Below are positions 17,811 through 25,003 of a stretch of DNA of 25,003 nt, piece by piece. Position numbers and translations under genes: made by a program. This DNA is from Gp6-AA40 sp050742535 (GTDB lineage: Bacteria > Acidobacteriota > Vicinamibacteria > Vicinamibacterales > UBA2999). The notes beneath the pieces are model-generated. The model was not told where the DNA came from and did not search any database. It saw only the letters and a list, made by a program, of their open reading frames with translations. Positions within the stretch are counted from its first letter, which is position 1. Each line of letters starts with the position of its first letter. The DNA is taken from positions 1 through 25,003 of the forward strand of contig JBOGIQ010000049.1 of assembly GCA_050742535.1 (NCBI GenBank), written 5' to 3'.

Positions 17811-18086
17811 ATGAAGCGCGATGGAGCGATGGATTCGTCGCATACTTCGTCGGACGCCGCCGCGCTCGCTGAGCGGGCGACCGCAACGTATGCCGCACTG
17901 CCAAACCGTTTGATGACCGTCAATGAGGTGGCCCGGTTTGTCGGCTGCCACGAGGAAACTGTTCGGCGCGCATACCTCCGCGGCGTGCTCGTGTCGCAGC
18001 GATTCGGCGTCAGAGGAAGGAGGTTTCACCCGAGAGACGTCGTGGACTGGCTTCGCCGCGGCGCACCCACGCGCTCGGCGGCATGA
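17811..18086 (+). CDS. Excisionase-like helix-turn-helix DNA-binding protein
   Basis: This 91-residue protein starts at ATG 17811, with GGGAGG 6 nt upstream. After a polar N-terminus it carries a single MerR/excisionase-type HTH (about residues 38-85): NRLMTVNEVARFVGCHEETV, RRAYLRGVL, and RGRRFHPRDVVDWL. The pattern 'LlTv.EvA.llg.s..TVrr....G.L...R.gr..Rf...dv..wL' is that of HTH_17/AlpA-Xis proteins. They bind the attachment site and favour excision. It sits immediately upstream of the integrase gene: its stop lies 33 nt before the favoured integrase ATG at 18119, while an alternative ATG at 18083 would overlap it by 4 nt. That is the usual xis-int arrangement. It appears intact. Confidence 0.8.
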   Translation: MKRDGAMDSSHTSSDAAALAERATATYAALPNRLMTVNEVARFVGCHEETVRRAYLRGVLVSQRFGVRGRRFHPRDVVDWLRRGAPTRSAA

Positions 18087-18118
18087 AATCTGGAGGGAGG
18101 AGAAGAGGCAGGCAAGAC

Positions 18119-18902
<784 letters not shown>

Positions 18903-18929
18903 GTTATCAATGAATGATCTTGGATCTGT

Positions 18930-19003
18930 GATTAGTGATTGAAGCACTGGGCGAATCGAGCTCTGTGCCCAGGCGCCAATCACCAATCCCCAAATCACTA
19001 ATC
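18930..19003. repeat. 11-bp inverted repeat in the AT-richer spacer between two tRNA genes
   Basis: GATTAGTGATT (18930-18940) and AATCACTAATC (18993-19003) are perfect complements. The spacer also holds near-copies such as CCAATCACC. This roughly 110-bp spacer is clearly lower in GC than its surroundings. It may carry the tRNA-Arg(CCG) promoter on the - strand or be a terminator for tRNA-Arg(TCG). Confidence 0.45.
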
Positions 19004-19015
19004 GGACAATGGCTT

Positions 19016-19092
<77 letters not shown>

Positions 19093-19208
19093 ACTTCCAA
19101 ACCACTCATTTTACATGGGTCGTCGAGTCACGAGTCTATCTGAAACGCTGCCAGAACGCTGACCCTACGCTCGCGAAGCGGTGTCCAACTCCCGAACGGA
19201 GGGATTCG

Positions 19209-19607
19209 ATGACCACGCGCCACGTCGCCGTGCTGCTCCTCGCCGCTCTGGTACTGCCCGTCTCGGCCGCCGATGTGTCGGGCAACTGGAGAATGACCTT
19301 CAAGGCCGACTGGACGAGTATTCCCAACCTGGCCTGCACGATCTCACAGAAAGATCAGCGCCTCGAGGGCACGTGCAGGGGCGAAGGGGCGCAGTCCAAC
19401 GACAAAGTCGATCTGGCCGACGGCAAAATCGAAGGCCATGAGGTGAGTTGGACGTGGAAGATCCTGGTCCCGGATGGTGTGACGTGGACCTTTGCGTTCA
19501 CAGACACGGTCGACCCGAACGGCAACGCAATGAAAGGCATCGTGAAGCTGTCTGCGGGTCCGGGCGCCAAGGTGAATGAGGCCAGCTTCACCGCAATGAA
19601 GCAGTAG
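19209..19607 (+). CDS. Small secreted protein, function unknown
   Basis: I do not recognise a named family. This 132-residue protein has a clear signal peptide (MTTRHVAVLLLAALVLPVSA, cleavage near AAD). A beta-rich domain of about 110 residues follows: VSGNWRMTFKADWTSIPNLA, CTISQKDQRLEGTCRGEG, VDLADGKIEGHEVSWTWKI, and FTDTVDPNGNAMKGIVKL. The repeated 'l.G.....g.i.G..v.....' pattern is that of lipocalin-like barrels found in many acidobacterial exported proteins. Two Cys residues may form a disulfide. ATG 19209 has GGAGGG 5 nt upstream. It is probably monocistronic: the next gene is on the other strand and ends 12 bp downstream. Confidence 0.82.
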   Translation: MTTRHVAVLLLAALVLPVSAADVSGNWRMTFKADWTSIPNLACTISQKDQRLEGTCRGEGAQSNDKVDLADGKIEGHEVSWTWKILVPDGVTWTFAFTDTVDPNGNAMKGIVKLSAGPGAKVNEASFTAMKQ

Positions 19608-19619
19608 GCGCGGCGCAGC

Positions 19620-20429
19620 TCAGTTTTCTGTCGGCCGTTCGATCGCGTCGATGACGAGCACCCGCACGGGACCCCGGCTCGATTGGAGCTTGAGCCCAAG
19701 CTGCTCCTCGAGTGCCGTGAAAACGGACCGCACGTCACTGTCGGGCCGCGGAGCCGACGTGTAATTCAAGGTGAACGCGTAGTGACCGGTCAGTCCGGTC
19801 CTGTCCACGATGACGCGACCGGTCGAACCCTGAATCGATCGCGCGAAGTTCGCCATCGTCATGCCATTGGAGATGAGCTGAGTGCCGCTCATGCTCATGC
19901 TGCACGGCGGCATCCCATTTTGCAGCGGCGCCAGTTCGGGGAGCTTTTCCCCGCGGAGGCTTGCAGTTCGCCGTGCGTCGCAATCGACGTCGAGCGTCTT
20001 CACGGCGGCAGGCAGGGCGCGATCCGCGCGCGCGAGGACCAGATCGTAGACAGGCTCCTCTCGCGTCTCGTAGTGCCCCTTGAACTTGAAACGTTCCGCA
20101 AGCAGAGCCCGAAACATCGGTTCCATGTCGGCCCGTGACGTATTGGGCGGCGCGGTCGCTGTGATGTCGTACTTCTCCGTGAAGATCCATGAAGGTGCAT
20201 TCACGAACTCCGACGTGTCGGTCGGGTACGCACTACCGATGAGGGAACGGATCTCCATATTGACCATGACGAAGCGGCCCCCCGGCTGGATGCCCATGCG
20301 CCCTCCGACCTCGCCGGACGTGCTGCGTTTGACCGAGACGACGTCGAATGTCTGGCTCTGCTGAGCGTCGGCCGCAGCGATCATGACCACGGCCAGAAGA
20401 CTTCCGGCGACCAGCCAAGCTGTGTTCAT
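19620..20429 (-). CDS. TIGR03435 family secreted protein (second copy)
   Basis: This 269-residue protein opens with a signal peptide (MNTAWLVAGSLLAVVMIAAA). The family blocks are FDVVSVKRSTSG, GGRFVMVNMEIRSLIGSAY, SWIFTEKYDITATAP, MFRALLAERFKFKGHYETRE and PVYDLVLARADRALP. Then come a Cys-containing variable region (DCDARR, PPCSMSMSG), MTMANFARSIQGSTGRVIVD, HYAFTLNYT and SVFTALEEQLGLKLQSSRGP then VRVLVIDAIERPTEN. The function is unknown. ATG 20429 is supported by GAGGAGGG 4 nt upstream on the - strand. It is divergent from a third copy at 20512, with about 80 bp between the starts, so both may share a control region. Confidence 0.93.
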   Translation of the reverse strand: MNTAWLVAGSLLAVVMIAAADAQQSQTFDVVSVKRSTSGEVGGRMGIQPGGRFVMVNMEIRSLIGSAYPTDTSEFVNAPSWIFTEKYDITATAPPNTSRADMEPMFRALLAERFKFKGHYETREEPVYDLVLARADRALPAAVKTLDVDCDARRTASLRGEKLPELAPLQNGMPPCSMSMSGTQLISNGMTMANFARSIQGSTGRVIVDRTGLTGHYAFTLNYTSAPRPDSDVRSVFTALEEQLGLKLQSSRGPVRVLVIDAIERPTEN

Positions 20430-20511
20430 ATCGCCCTCCTCTCGCCGAAGAATATGACACCGATTCCGGATGTCCAGGTGGGACAATTTGTCGTCCATCC
20501 CGGGAGCAACG

Positions 20512-21315
20512 ATGACGAAATGGATCGCACTCGCCACAACGGCTGTCCTCCTTCCCGCGCTCCACGCGCACGCGCGGCAGCCTCCCCAGCCGCGCTTCGA
20601 AGTGGCCTCGATCAAGGAGAACAAGACCAACGACGGCATCGTCTCGATCCAGACCCAGAAGGGCCGGTACATGGTGCGCGGGTTCACGCTGGCGGCGCTG
20701 ATCCGCAATGCCTATCGGGTCCAGGAGTTTCAGATCATCGGTGGGCCCGAGTGGATCAACACCGAGCGCTTCGATGTCGAGGCGACCTTCTCCGAAGCCG
20801 ATGCGCCGCAGGTCAATCTGATGCTCCGTGCGCTGCTGACGGAGCGCTTCAATCTGGCCGTTCACAACGAAAAGAGGGAACGGCCGATCTTTGCCCTGAC
20901 CGTTGCCCGCGCCGACAAGCGGTTGGGACCGGAACTGCAGAAATCAACGACAGACTGCGCCACTGCGAAGGGACCGGACGCGTGCGGCAGCACCGTCGCC
21001 CCGGGTTTCATCCGCTTGCGCGGGCGGACGATGGCGCAGTTCGCGGAATCGCTGTCGACGCTGACCATCACCGGTTCATCCCTCAACCGGCTGATCCTCG
21101 ATCGCACCGGCCTCGAGGGCGCCTATAACGTGACCCTGAAGTTCACGCCGGACAACATTCCGCCCGTCAATATCCCTGGACTCCCGCCGGTCGATCCGAA
21201 TGGACCGTCGATCTTCACCGCCCTGCAGGAACAGCTTGGGTTCAAGCTCGAGGCCAGCAACGGAATGGTGGAAGTCCTGGTCGTCGACCGAGCAGCGCGC
21301 CCGACGGCGAACTAG
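20512..21315 (+). CDS. TIGR03435 family secreted protein (third copy)
   Basis: This 267-residue protein has a signal peptide (MTKWIALATTAVLLPALHAH) followed by FEVASIKENKTNDG, KGRYMVRGFTLAALIRNAYR, FQIIGGPEWINTERFDVEAT and LMLRALLTERFNLAVHNEKR. Further blocks are PIFALTVARADKRLGPEL, MAQFAESLSTL, RLILDRTGLEGAYNVTLKFT and SIFTALQEQLGFKLEASNGM then VEVLVVDRAARPTAN. It is the shortest and most canonical of the three full copies; 'PTAN' replaces the usual 'PTEN' ending. ATG 20512 has GGGAG 5 nt upstream. The TAG stop abuts a 9-bp tandem repeat. Its closeness to the inverted copy at 19620-20429 suggests an old duplication, though the sequences have diverged widely. Confidence 0.93.
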   Translation: MTKWIALATTAVLLPALHAHARQPPQPRFEVASIKENKTNDGIVSIQTQKGRYMVRGFTLAALIRNAYRVQEFQIIGGPEWINTERFDVEATFSEADAPQVNLMLRALLTERFNLAVHNEKRERPIFALTVARADKRLGPELQKSTTDCATAKGPDACGSTVAPGFIRLRGRTMAQFAESLSTLTITGSSLNRLILDRTGLEGAYNVTLKFTPDNIPPVNIPGLPPVDPNGPSIFTALQEQLGFKLEASNGMVEVLVVDRAARPTAN

Positions 21316-21316
21316 G

Positions 21317-21504
21317 TGGCCTGGGTGGCCTGGGTGGCCTGGGTGGCCTGGGTGGCCTGGGTGGCCTGGGTGGCCTAGGTGGCCTGGGTGGCCTGGGTGG
21401 CCTAGGTGGCCTGGGTGGCCTGGGTGGCCTGGGTGGCCTGGGTGGCCTAGGTGGCCTGGGTTTTGACGCAGGCAACCCAGGCTACCCAGCTACCCAGGCT
21501 ACCT
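21317..21504. repeat. 9-bp minisatellite (16 units) followed by inverted degenerate units
   Basis: Positions 21317-21460 are 16 uninterrupted copies of a 9-bp unit, TGGCCTGGG or its variant TGGCCTAGG (units 7, 10 and 15). After a short TTTTGACGCAGG spacer, four related units (GGTAGCCT/GGTAGCT type) run in the opposite sense to 21504, so the whole can fold into a long hairpin. The TAG stop of the TIGR03435 gene touches the left end, and the TAG stop of the PEGA gene lies within the right arm. It separates convergent genes and may act as a terminator. An open frame through it (Trp-Pro-Gly repeats) has no start signal. Confidence 0.9.
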
Positions 21505-22473
21505 AATAGTCTCCAGCTTCGCCGTAATCGCCGTGGACTGGTTGGCGACGACGCTCACGCCGCGCGACCAGGCGGCGTAGCCGTCAAGGCTGAGCCGGAC
21601 GGCGCGGGAACCCGCCGGGACTGCGTTCATCACCAGCGGCGTCCGCCCAGCGAGGCGGTTGTTCACGTAAACGCTCGCGCCAACTGGCTGCGACCTGACG
21701 ATGAGCGTTCCGCGGTGCCCCGGTGATCGAGCCGTGAGCGGGGGAGCTACCAACGCTGTTCCAACGGCCCCTGGCAACGTTGCGCTCGCGGACCCGACAG
21801 GGTCCGCGCCACGTTCTTTCACGCCACCATCTTCCAAGGTTGCCCTCGCGGACCCAACAGGGTCCGCGCCACGTTCTTTCACGCCACCATCTTCCAAGGT
21901 TGCCCTCGCGGACCCGACAGGGTCCGCGCCACGATCTTCCAAGCCGCCGTTCGACCGGTTGCCGGGCGACGCGATGAGCACACCGAGGACAACGCCGGCT
22001 GCGAATATGGGAAAGGGCATAGCCCAGCGCGACACTTCGCGACGTTCGCGTACGGTTTTCAGACGGCGGATTGAATTCCAAATCTGTGATGTCGTCCATT
22101 GCCAGCGGACGAACGCGCTGAAACGCTTCAAGCGAGTCGGCGGACGGCGATGGAGTCGCCTGCGATTCGTGCTGACGCGCGGTACCGGGTTCGTGTGAAT
22201 TACCGGCACTTCTGCGACGGTTGGAACGACGCGGATCATAAGGTCGGCTGAAACAACTTCGGCCGTACAGTCCTCGGAAGGAAACGAACCGAGCGGATCG
22301 CTTTCTTCGAGCGGTCGGTCGACGACAGGTTCGGTGCTATCCACGGGCAGAGGTGCTCGCGGCAGAGCAAATTCCCGGCCCGTAGGCCTGTTGAGGCCGT
22401 CGCTATTTCGGACGGAAGGATGCCGCGGCGAGCACAGCGCTTGCCCGGCAGAGCTGGACTCGGCATATCTCAC
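21499..22473 (-). CDS. PEGA-domain membrane protein with internal repeats
   Basis: The product has a basic cytoplasmic N-terminal region (RRRLHRRPPTRLKRFSAFVR) and one membrane helix (WAMPFPIFAAGVVLGVLIAS). A linker follows made of three near-identical 20-residue repeats (ADPVGSARATLEDGGVKERG), then a PEGA domain: GTLIVRSQPVGASVYVNNRL, AGRTPLVMNAVPAGSRAVRL, and the strand before LETIR. PEGA domains are surface or periplasmic beta modules of uncertain role. The start is uncertain. The frame is open to GTG 22473, while ATG 22239 (MIRVVPTVAE) gives 246 residues; neither has a clear ribosome site. The upstream end abuts a damaged kaiC gene, so the 5' part may itself be rearranged. It ends inside the inverted minisatellite. 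Confidence 0.75.
   Translation of the reverse strand: MRYAESSSAGQALCSPRHPSVRNSDGLNRPTGREFALPRAPLPVDSTEPVVDRPLEESDPLGSFPSEDCTAEVVSADLMIRVVPTVAEVPVIHTNPVPRVSTNRRRLHRRPPTRLKRFSAFVRWQWTTSQIWNSIRRLKTVRERREVSRWAMPFPIFAAGVVLGVLIASPGNRSNGGLEDRGADPVGSARATLEDGGVKERGADPVGSARATLEDGGVKERGADPVGSASATLPGAVGTALVAPPLTARSPGHRGTLIVRSQPVGASVYVNNRLAGRTPLVMNAVPAGSRAVRLSLDGYAAWSRGVSVVANQSTAITAKLETIR
21781..21933. repeat. 60-bp tandem repeat with a 9-bp palindrome, in frame within the PEGA gene
   Basis: Units 21781-21840 and 21841-21900 are near-identical (two differences), and a third runs from 21901 to about 21933 before diverging. Each holds the perfect hairpin CGCGGACCC-(GACA/AACA)-GGGTCCGCG (21787-21808 in the first). 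The 60-bp length keeps the reading frame. The linker encoded is GADPVGSA..., between the membrane helix and the PEGA domain. Confidence 0.9.
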
Positions 22474-22477
22474 GCAT

Positions 22478-23112
22478 ATGCCGCTACGAATGGCGCTCGC
22501 CGATCAAACCGCCCTCCAGGGCACCGGGCAGGACGAGCAGTACACGATCTTCGATCCATCGGAAGTCGAGCTCTCCGACACGATCCGCGCCGTTATCGAA
22601 CGCGTCAACACAAACTCGATCCGGGCCAGCTGTCTGCCGGCGAGCTGGCGGCGGACATTTGCCGCCAGGTCGAGCACGAAGGCGTGAAACTGATACTCAT
22701 CGACAGCCTCAACGGCTATATGAACGCGATGCAGGACCACCAGGCCGTGCTGCTGCAGCTGCACGAGCTGTTGTCGTACCTGAATCACAGGGACGTCCTC
22801 ACGGTGATCACCGTCGCGCAGCACGGACTTGTCGGCGACTCGATGACCGCGCCGCTCGACATCAGCTACCTGGCGGATACGGTCATCCTGCTCCGCTACT
22901 TTGAAGCCGGCGGCGCCGTCCACAAGGCGATTTCCGTCCTCAAGAAGCGCACCGGCGCGCACGAAAGCGCCATTCGCGAGTTCAAGATTCGCGGCGATCG
23001 CCTGGAGGTCGGCGCACCGCTTGCCGCATTCCGCGGCGTTCTGACGGGAGTGCCCGAGTTCACGGGTACGGCCGAGGCCCTCTTCGGAGCCCACCGTGAC
23101 GCCCCCGCGTGA
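22478..23112 (+). pseudogene. KaiC-like RecA-fold ATPase, N-terminus missing and internally deleted
   Basis: Two pieces of a KaiC-family protein lie in different frames. Frame 2, about 22530-22620, has EQYTIFDPSEVELSDTIRAV then IERVN, from the first half of the ATPase. From about 22618, frame 1 has LDPGQLSAGELAADICRQVE and KLILIDSLNGYMNAMQDHQ, which contains the Walker B-like ILIDS. LHELLSYLNHRDVLTVITVA, SYLADTVILLRYFEAGG, AISVLKKRTGAHE and FRGVLTGVPEFTG follow, a normal C-terminus ending at 23112. The Walker A region and the segment between the pieces (usually ending 'RVVFDSLSE') are missing. The product cannot bind ATP normally. It overlaps the histidine kinase start by 17 nt, as usual for this gene pair, in which the ATPase and the kinase are thought to work in signalling. 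Confidence 0.8.
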
Positions 23113-24287
23113 GAACGGACGCGACGAACGCATCCTGGTGCTCGCGCCCCGCGGCAAGGATGCGCCGCTGGCCAGCGAGGCGCTCAACGCCGCCGGCCTG
23201 ACCGCCCACATCTGCCCCGACCTCGACAATCTGATCGGCGAATTGGCCGCGGGCGCCGGCGCGATTCTGATCGCCGAGGAAGCCATCCCTCCCCATCGCA
23301 TCTCGCCTGACCGGCGCGCTCGACGACGAGCCGAGCTGGTCCGAACTTCCCATCGTGGTGCTGCTGGCGGTGTCGATGCGGGACGTACGCACCCAGGCGG
23401 TGCGATATCTCGAGGTGCTGCGCAACGTCACCATGCTGGACAGGCCCGTGCGGATCGCTGCGCTCGTCAGCGCGCTTCAGTCGGCACTACGCGCCCGCCG
23501 CCGTCAGTACGAGAATCGGGATCTGATGGGGGCGCTGCAGCGTGCACTGCAAACGCGCGACGAGCTGATTGCCTCGGTGTCACACGAGCTGCGCACGCCG
23601 CTGAACGTGATCCTCGGATGGATGGCGACCCTCAATCGCCGCACCGCGGATCCGGAGCGAACCAAGGAGACGGTGTCAATCCTGGAGCGCAACGCACGGG
23701 TCCTCTGGCAGCTCGTCGAGGACCTGATTGACGTGTCACGAATCACCAGCGGCCGGGTGCAGTTGCGTATGAGCCCCGTCGATCTCGGAGCGGCGGCACG
23801 CGCCAGCATCGACACGCTCCGGCCATCGGCGCGTGCCAAACGCGTGGCGTTGAACTGCTCGGTCGATCAGGACGTACCCGAAGTGCGCGGAGACGAAGTA
23901 CGCCTGCAGCAGGTGGTCTGGAACCTGATGTGGAACGCGCTGAAGTTCACGCCGGCCGGAGGACGGATCGACGTCGAGCTCCATGCGACGGACGATGGCG
24001 TGGAGCTGGTCATCGCGGATACCGGGATGGGCATCGATCCCGGCTTCCTGCCGCACGTCTTCGAGCCATTCCGCCAGGGCACCCCATCCGGCGTCGATCC
24101 GAACCGCGGCCTCGGCCTGGGCCTCGCCATCGTGCGCCATCTCGTCGAACTGCATGGCGGCGACATCGACGCGCACAGCGAGGGCATCGGCCGCGGTGCC
24201 CGCTTCCGGGTTACGTTGCCGGCCGCGGAGACGGAGGCTGCGGTACAGCCAGCACTACCCGAACCGCAAACGAGCGCCGTGCGCTGA
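23096..24287 (+). pseudogene. Histidine kinase with receiver-like N-terminus, frameshifted near 23288
   Basis: GTG 23096, with GGAG 6 nt upstream, begins a receiver-like domain (DERILVLAPRGKDAPLASEA, IGELAAGAGAILIAEEAI). At about 23288, in a C-rich run, the match moves to frame 3: PIASRLTGALDDEPSWSELP, IVVLLAVSMRD and NVTMLDRPVRIAALVSALQS. A HisKA domain follows (ASVSHELRTPLNVILGWMAT, phospho-His codon 23583-23585). The HATPase domain has N box WNLMWNALKFTP, G1 IADTGMGID, F box FEPFRQG and G2 GLGLGLAIVRHLVELHGGDI. A single extra base explains the shift, so it is either a sequencing error or a real lesion. If the reading is corrected the protein has about 396 residues. A start at 23355 would give a kinase without its N-terminus. 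The partner is the damaged kaiC-like gene. Confidence 0.85.
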
Positions 24288-24446
24288 TCCCGTAAGAGTT
24301 CGGGTCCGGAAGTCCAGAAAGGCGCCCCAGGCATCGACTTCAGCATCTGCCCTGCGGTCCGCCTGACACCGTTTCTCCAGCGTAAATAGCAGTCAGGACA
24401 CACCTTATTTGCTCGTGTGCAATTCCTTCAGCCGTGGCAGTACCTT

Positions 24447-24486
24447 TGCCTCCTGTGCGAATCGCTGGCACTTAAGTGCCTCCTGT
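24447..24486. promoter_or_regulatory. 14-bp perfect palindrome within a 30-bp-spaced direct repeat
   Basis: GGCACTTAAGTGCC (24467-24480) is a perfect palindrome. It lies between, and overlaps, two copies of TGCCTCCTGT (24447-24456 and 24477-24486). It is 20 nt before the ATG at 24501. It looks like an operator site upstream of the small gene/pilin pair. The rest of 24288-24446 holds no gene or structure I can support. Confidence 0.4.
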
Positions 24487-24500
24487 ACAGAAGGGACCCA

Positions 24501-24734
24501 ATGCTCTTGTGGCGGCTGAAAGCCATGATGCCTGATGGCGCCGACCGGGTTGAATGCCACCTGATGCGGCGCGACATGGAATATCGCCTCTCGCTGAAAG
24601 TAGGAAAGACGATCGTCATCCACGAAACCCATCGGACCCCCGTGGCGGCGGCCGAGCGCGCGGAGGAAATGCGCCGCCAGGCGAAGCAGGGGGACCTCGT
24701 CCTGCCGGCGCGGCCTCAGGTCATCAAAGAATGA
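24501..24734 (+). CDS. Small hypothetical protein, 77 aa
   Basis: I do not recognise a family. The protein (MLLWRLKAMMPDGADRVECH, LMRRDMEYRLSLKVGKTIVI, HETHRTPVAAAERAEEMRRQ, AKQGDLVLPARP) is basic, soluble and without a signal peptide. It seems to be a beta-strand pair followed by a charged helix. ATG 24501 has AAGGGA 4 nt upstream. The frame is open to GTG 24417, but that extension crosses the palindrome and has a different composition. Its stop overlaps the pilin-like start (ATGA at 24731), which indicates one transcript and translational coupling. A role in pilus production is only suggested by this overlap. Confidence 0.65.
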   Translation: MLLWRLKAMMPDGADRVECHLMRRDMEYRLSLKVGKTIVIHETHRTPVAAAERAEEMRRQAKQGDLVLPARPQVIKE

Positions 24735-25003
24735 AACGACACTCATACAGAGATCGATTGGCAACCCTCGTCCGCATTCTGATTCATCGCACGCACGCTC
24801 AGGACCTCATCGAGTACGCAATCCTCACCAGCATCGCCACGGCCGTCGGCGTGCTACTCCTCAATCAGATTGGCCAGAAAGTCGCTGACATCTACAACGA
24901 CGTCGCGCAGGAGGTCATCGCCGGCGGTGGTGTGGGCGGAGCCGGCGGAAGCGGCGGTGACCCCGGTGGTGGTACTGGAGGTGGCGGTACTGGCGGGGGC
25001 GGT
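24731..25003 (+). CDS. Flp-like type IVb pilin with Gly-rich tail (3' end cut by window)
   Basis: ATG 24731 overlaps the stop of the preceding gene. After a basic leader (MKRHSYRDRLATLVRILIHR) the segment AQDLIEYAILTSIATAVGVL then LLNQIG matches the Flp/TadE-type pilin core, 'GQdlvEYaLl...ia.a...', in which the Glu at position 5 and the Tyr after it are conserved for assembly. Cleavage by a TadV/CpaA-like peptidase would be expected just before the hydrophobic helix, though the usual Gly at -1 is not obvious (HAQDLIEY). The helix is followed by QKVADIYNDVAQEVIAGGG and then a Gly/Ser/Thr/Asp repeat that continues to the window edge. Flp pilins usually stop soon after the helix, so the Gly-rich extension is unusual. 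The gene is incomplete here. Confidence 0.75.
   Translation, partial: MKRHSYRDRLATLVRILIHRTHAQDLIEYAILTSIATAVGVLLLNQIGQKVADIYNDVAQEVIAGGGVGGAGGSGGDPGGGTGGGGTGGGG

Noticed and set aside
21200..21466. Trp-Pro-Gly repeat protein encoded across the minisatellite
   Set aside because: The start lies inside the TIGR03435 gene in another frame, there is no ribosome site, and the residues merely reflect the 9-bp unit.
21317..21933. CRISPR array
   Set aside because: The 9-bp and 60-bp repeats are contiguous and have no variable spacers of 30-40 bp. No cas gene is present.

Overview
The window looks like a piece of a high-GC soil Acidobacteriota chromosome, most likely Vicinamibacteria-like (subdivision 6). 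This is inferred from a long ADOP-type ABC permease with a PadR regulator, three TIGR03435 'soil-associated' proteins plus a fragment of a fourth, a DUF6152-like protein, a GlgE pathway, and short 'GTAGTGTCCGCC' hairpin repeats. No rRNA or other strong taxonomic marker is present.

Layout. (1) 1-7080: a stress and storage block on the + strand. It holds glgE (5' end cut by the window), a trehalose synthase/maltokinase fusion, a YciE/DUF892 ferritin-like protein, a small DUF2934 protein, a large hairpin terminator, and the NHEJ protein Ku. REP-like hairpins separate the units. TreS makes maltose from trehalose, the fused maltokinase makes maltose-1-phosphate, and GlgE adds it to alpha-glucan. 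(2) 7081-9691: a TonB-dependent receptor and a small membrane protein on the - strand. (3) 9803-18902: a decayed integrative element of about 9.0 kb in a tRNA-Arg(CCG) gene. A 46-bp copy of the tRNA 3' half marks the left end. The intact tRNA, an integrase pseudogene and an excisionase-like HTH gene mark the right end. The cargo is a broken PBECR2-like/DUF2283 pair, a MazF-type toxin-antitoxin remnant, a PadR/ADOP cluster with a deleted second ADOP, a DUF6152-like protein, a TIGR03435 protein, a secreted protein of unknown function, and about 520 bp of structured non-coding DNA. (4) 18826-19092: tRNA-Arg(CCG) and tRNA-Arg(TCG). (5) 19209-21315: a small secreted protein and a divergent pair of TIGR03435 genes. 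(6) 21317-22473: a 9-bp minisatellite, then a PEGA-domain membrane protein whose gene carries in-frame 60-bp palindromic repeats. (7) 22478-24287: a KaiC-like ATPase and a histidine kinase, both damaged. (8) 24501-25003: a small unknown protein overlapping the start of a Flp-like pilin that runs off the window.

A striking property is the number of lesions. There are internal deletions in the integrase, the second ADOP and kaiC, an isolated TIGR03435 tail, and frameshifts in the PBECR2-like gene and the kinase. The element is clearly no longer autonomous. Some single-base frameshifts could be assembly errors. The best candidates for something not well described are the tRNA-bounded element with ADOP/TIGR03435 cargo, the structured region at 17350-17700, and the two repeat systems at 21317-21933.
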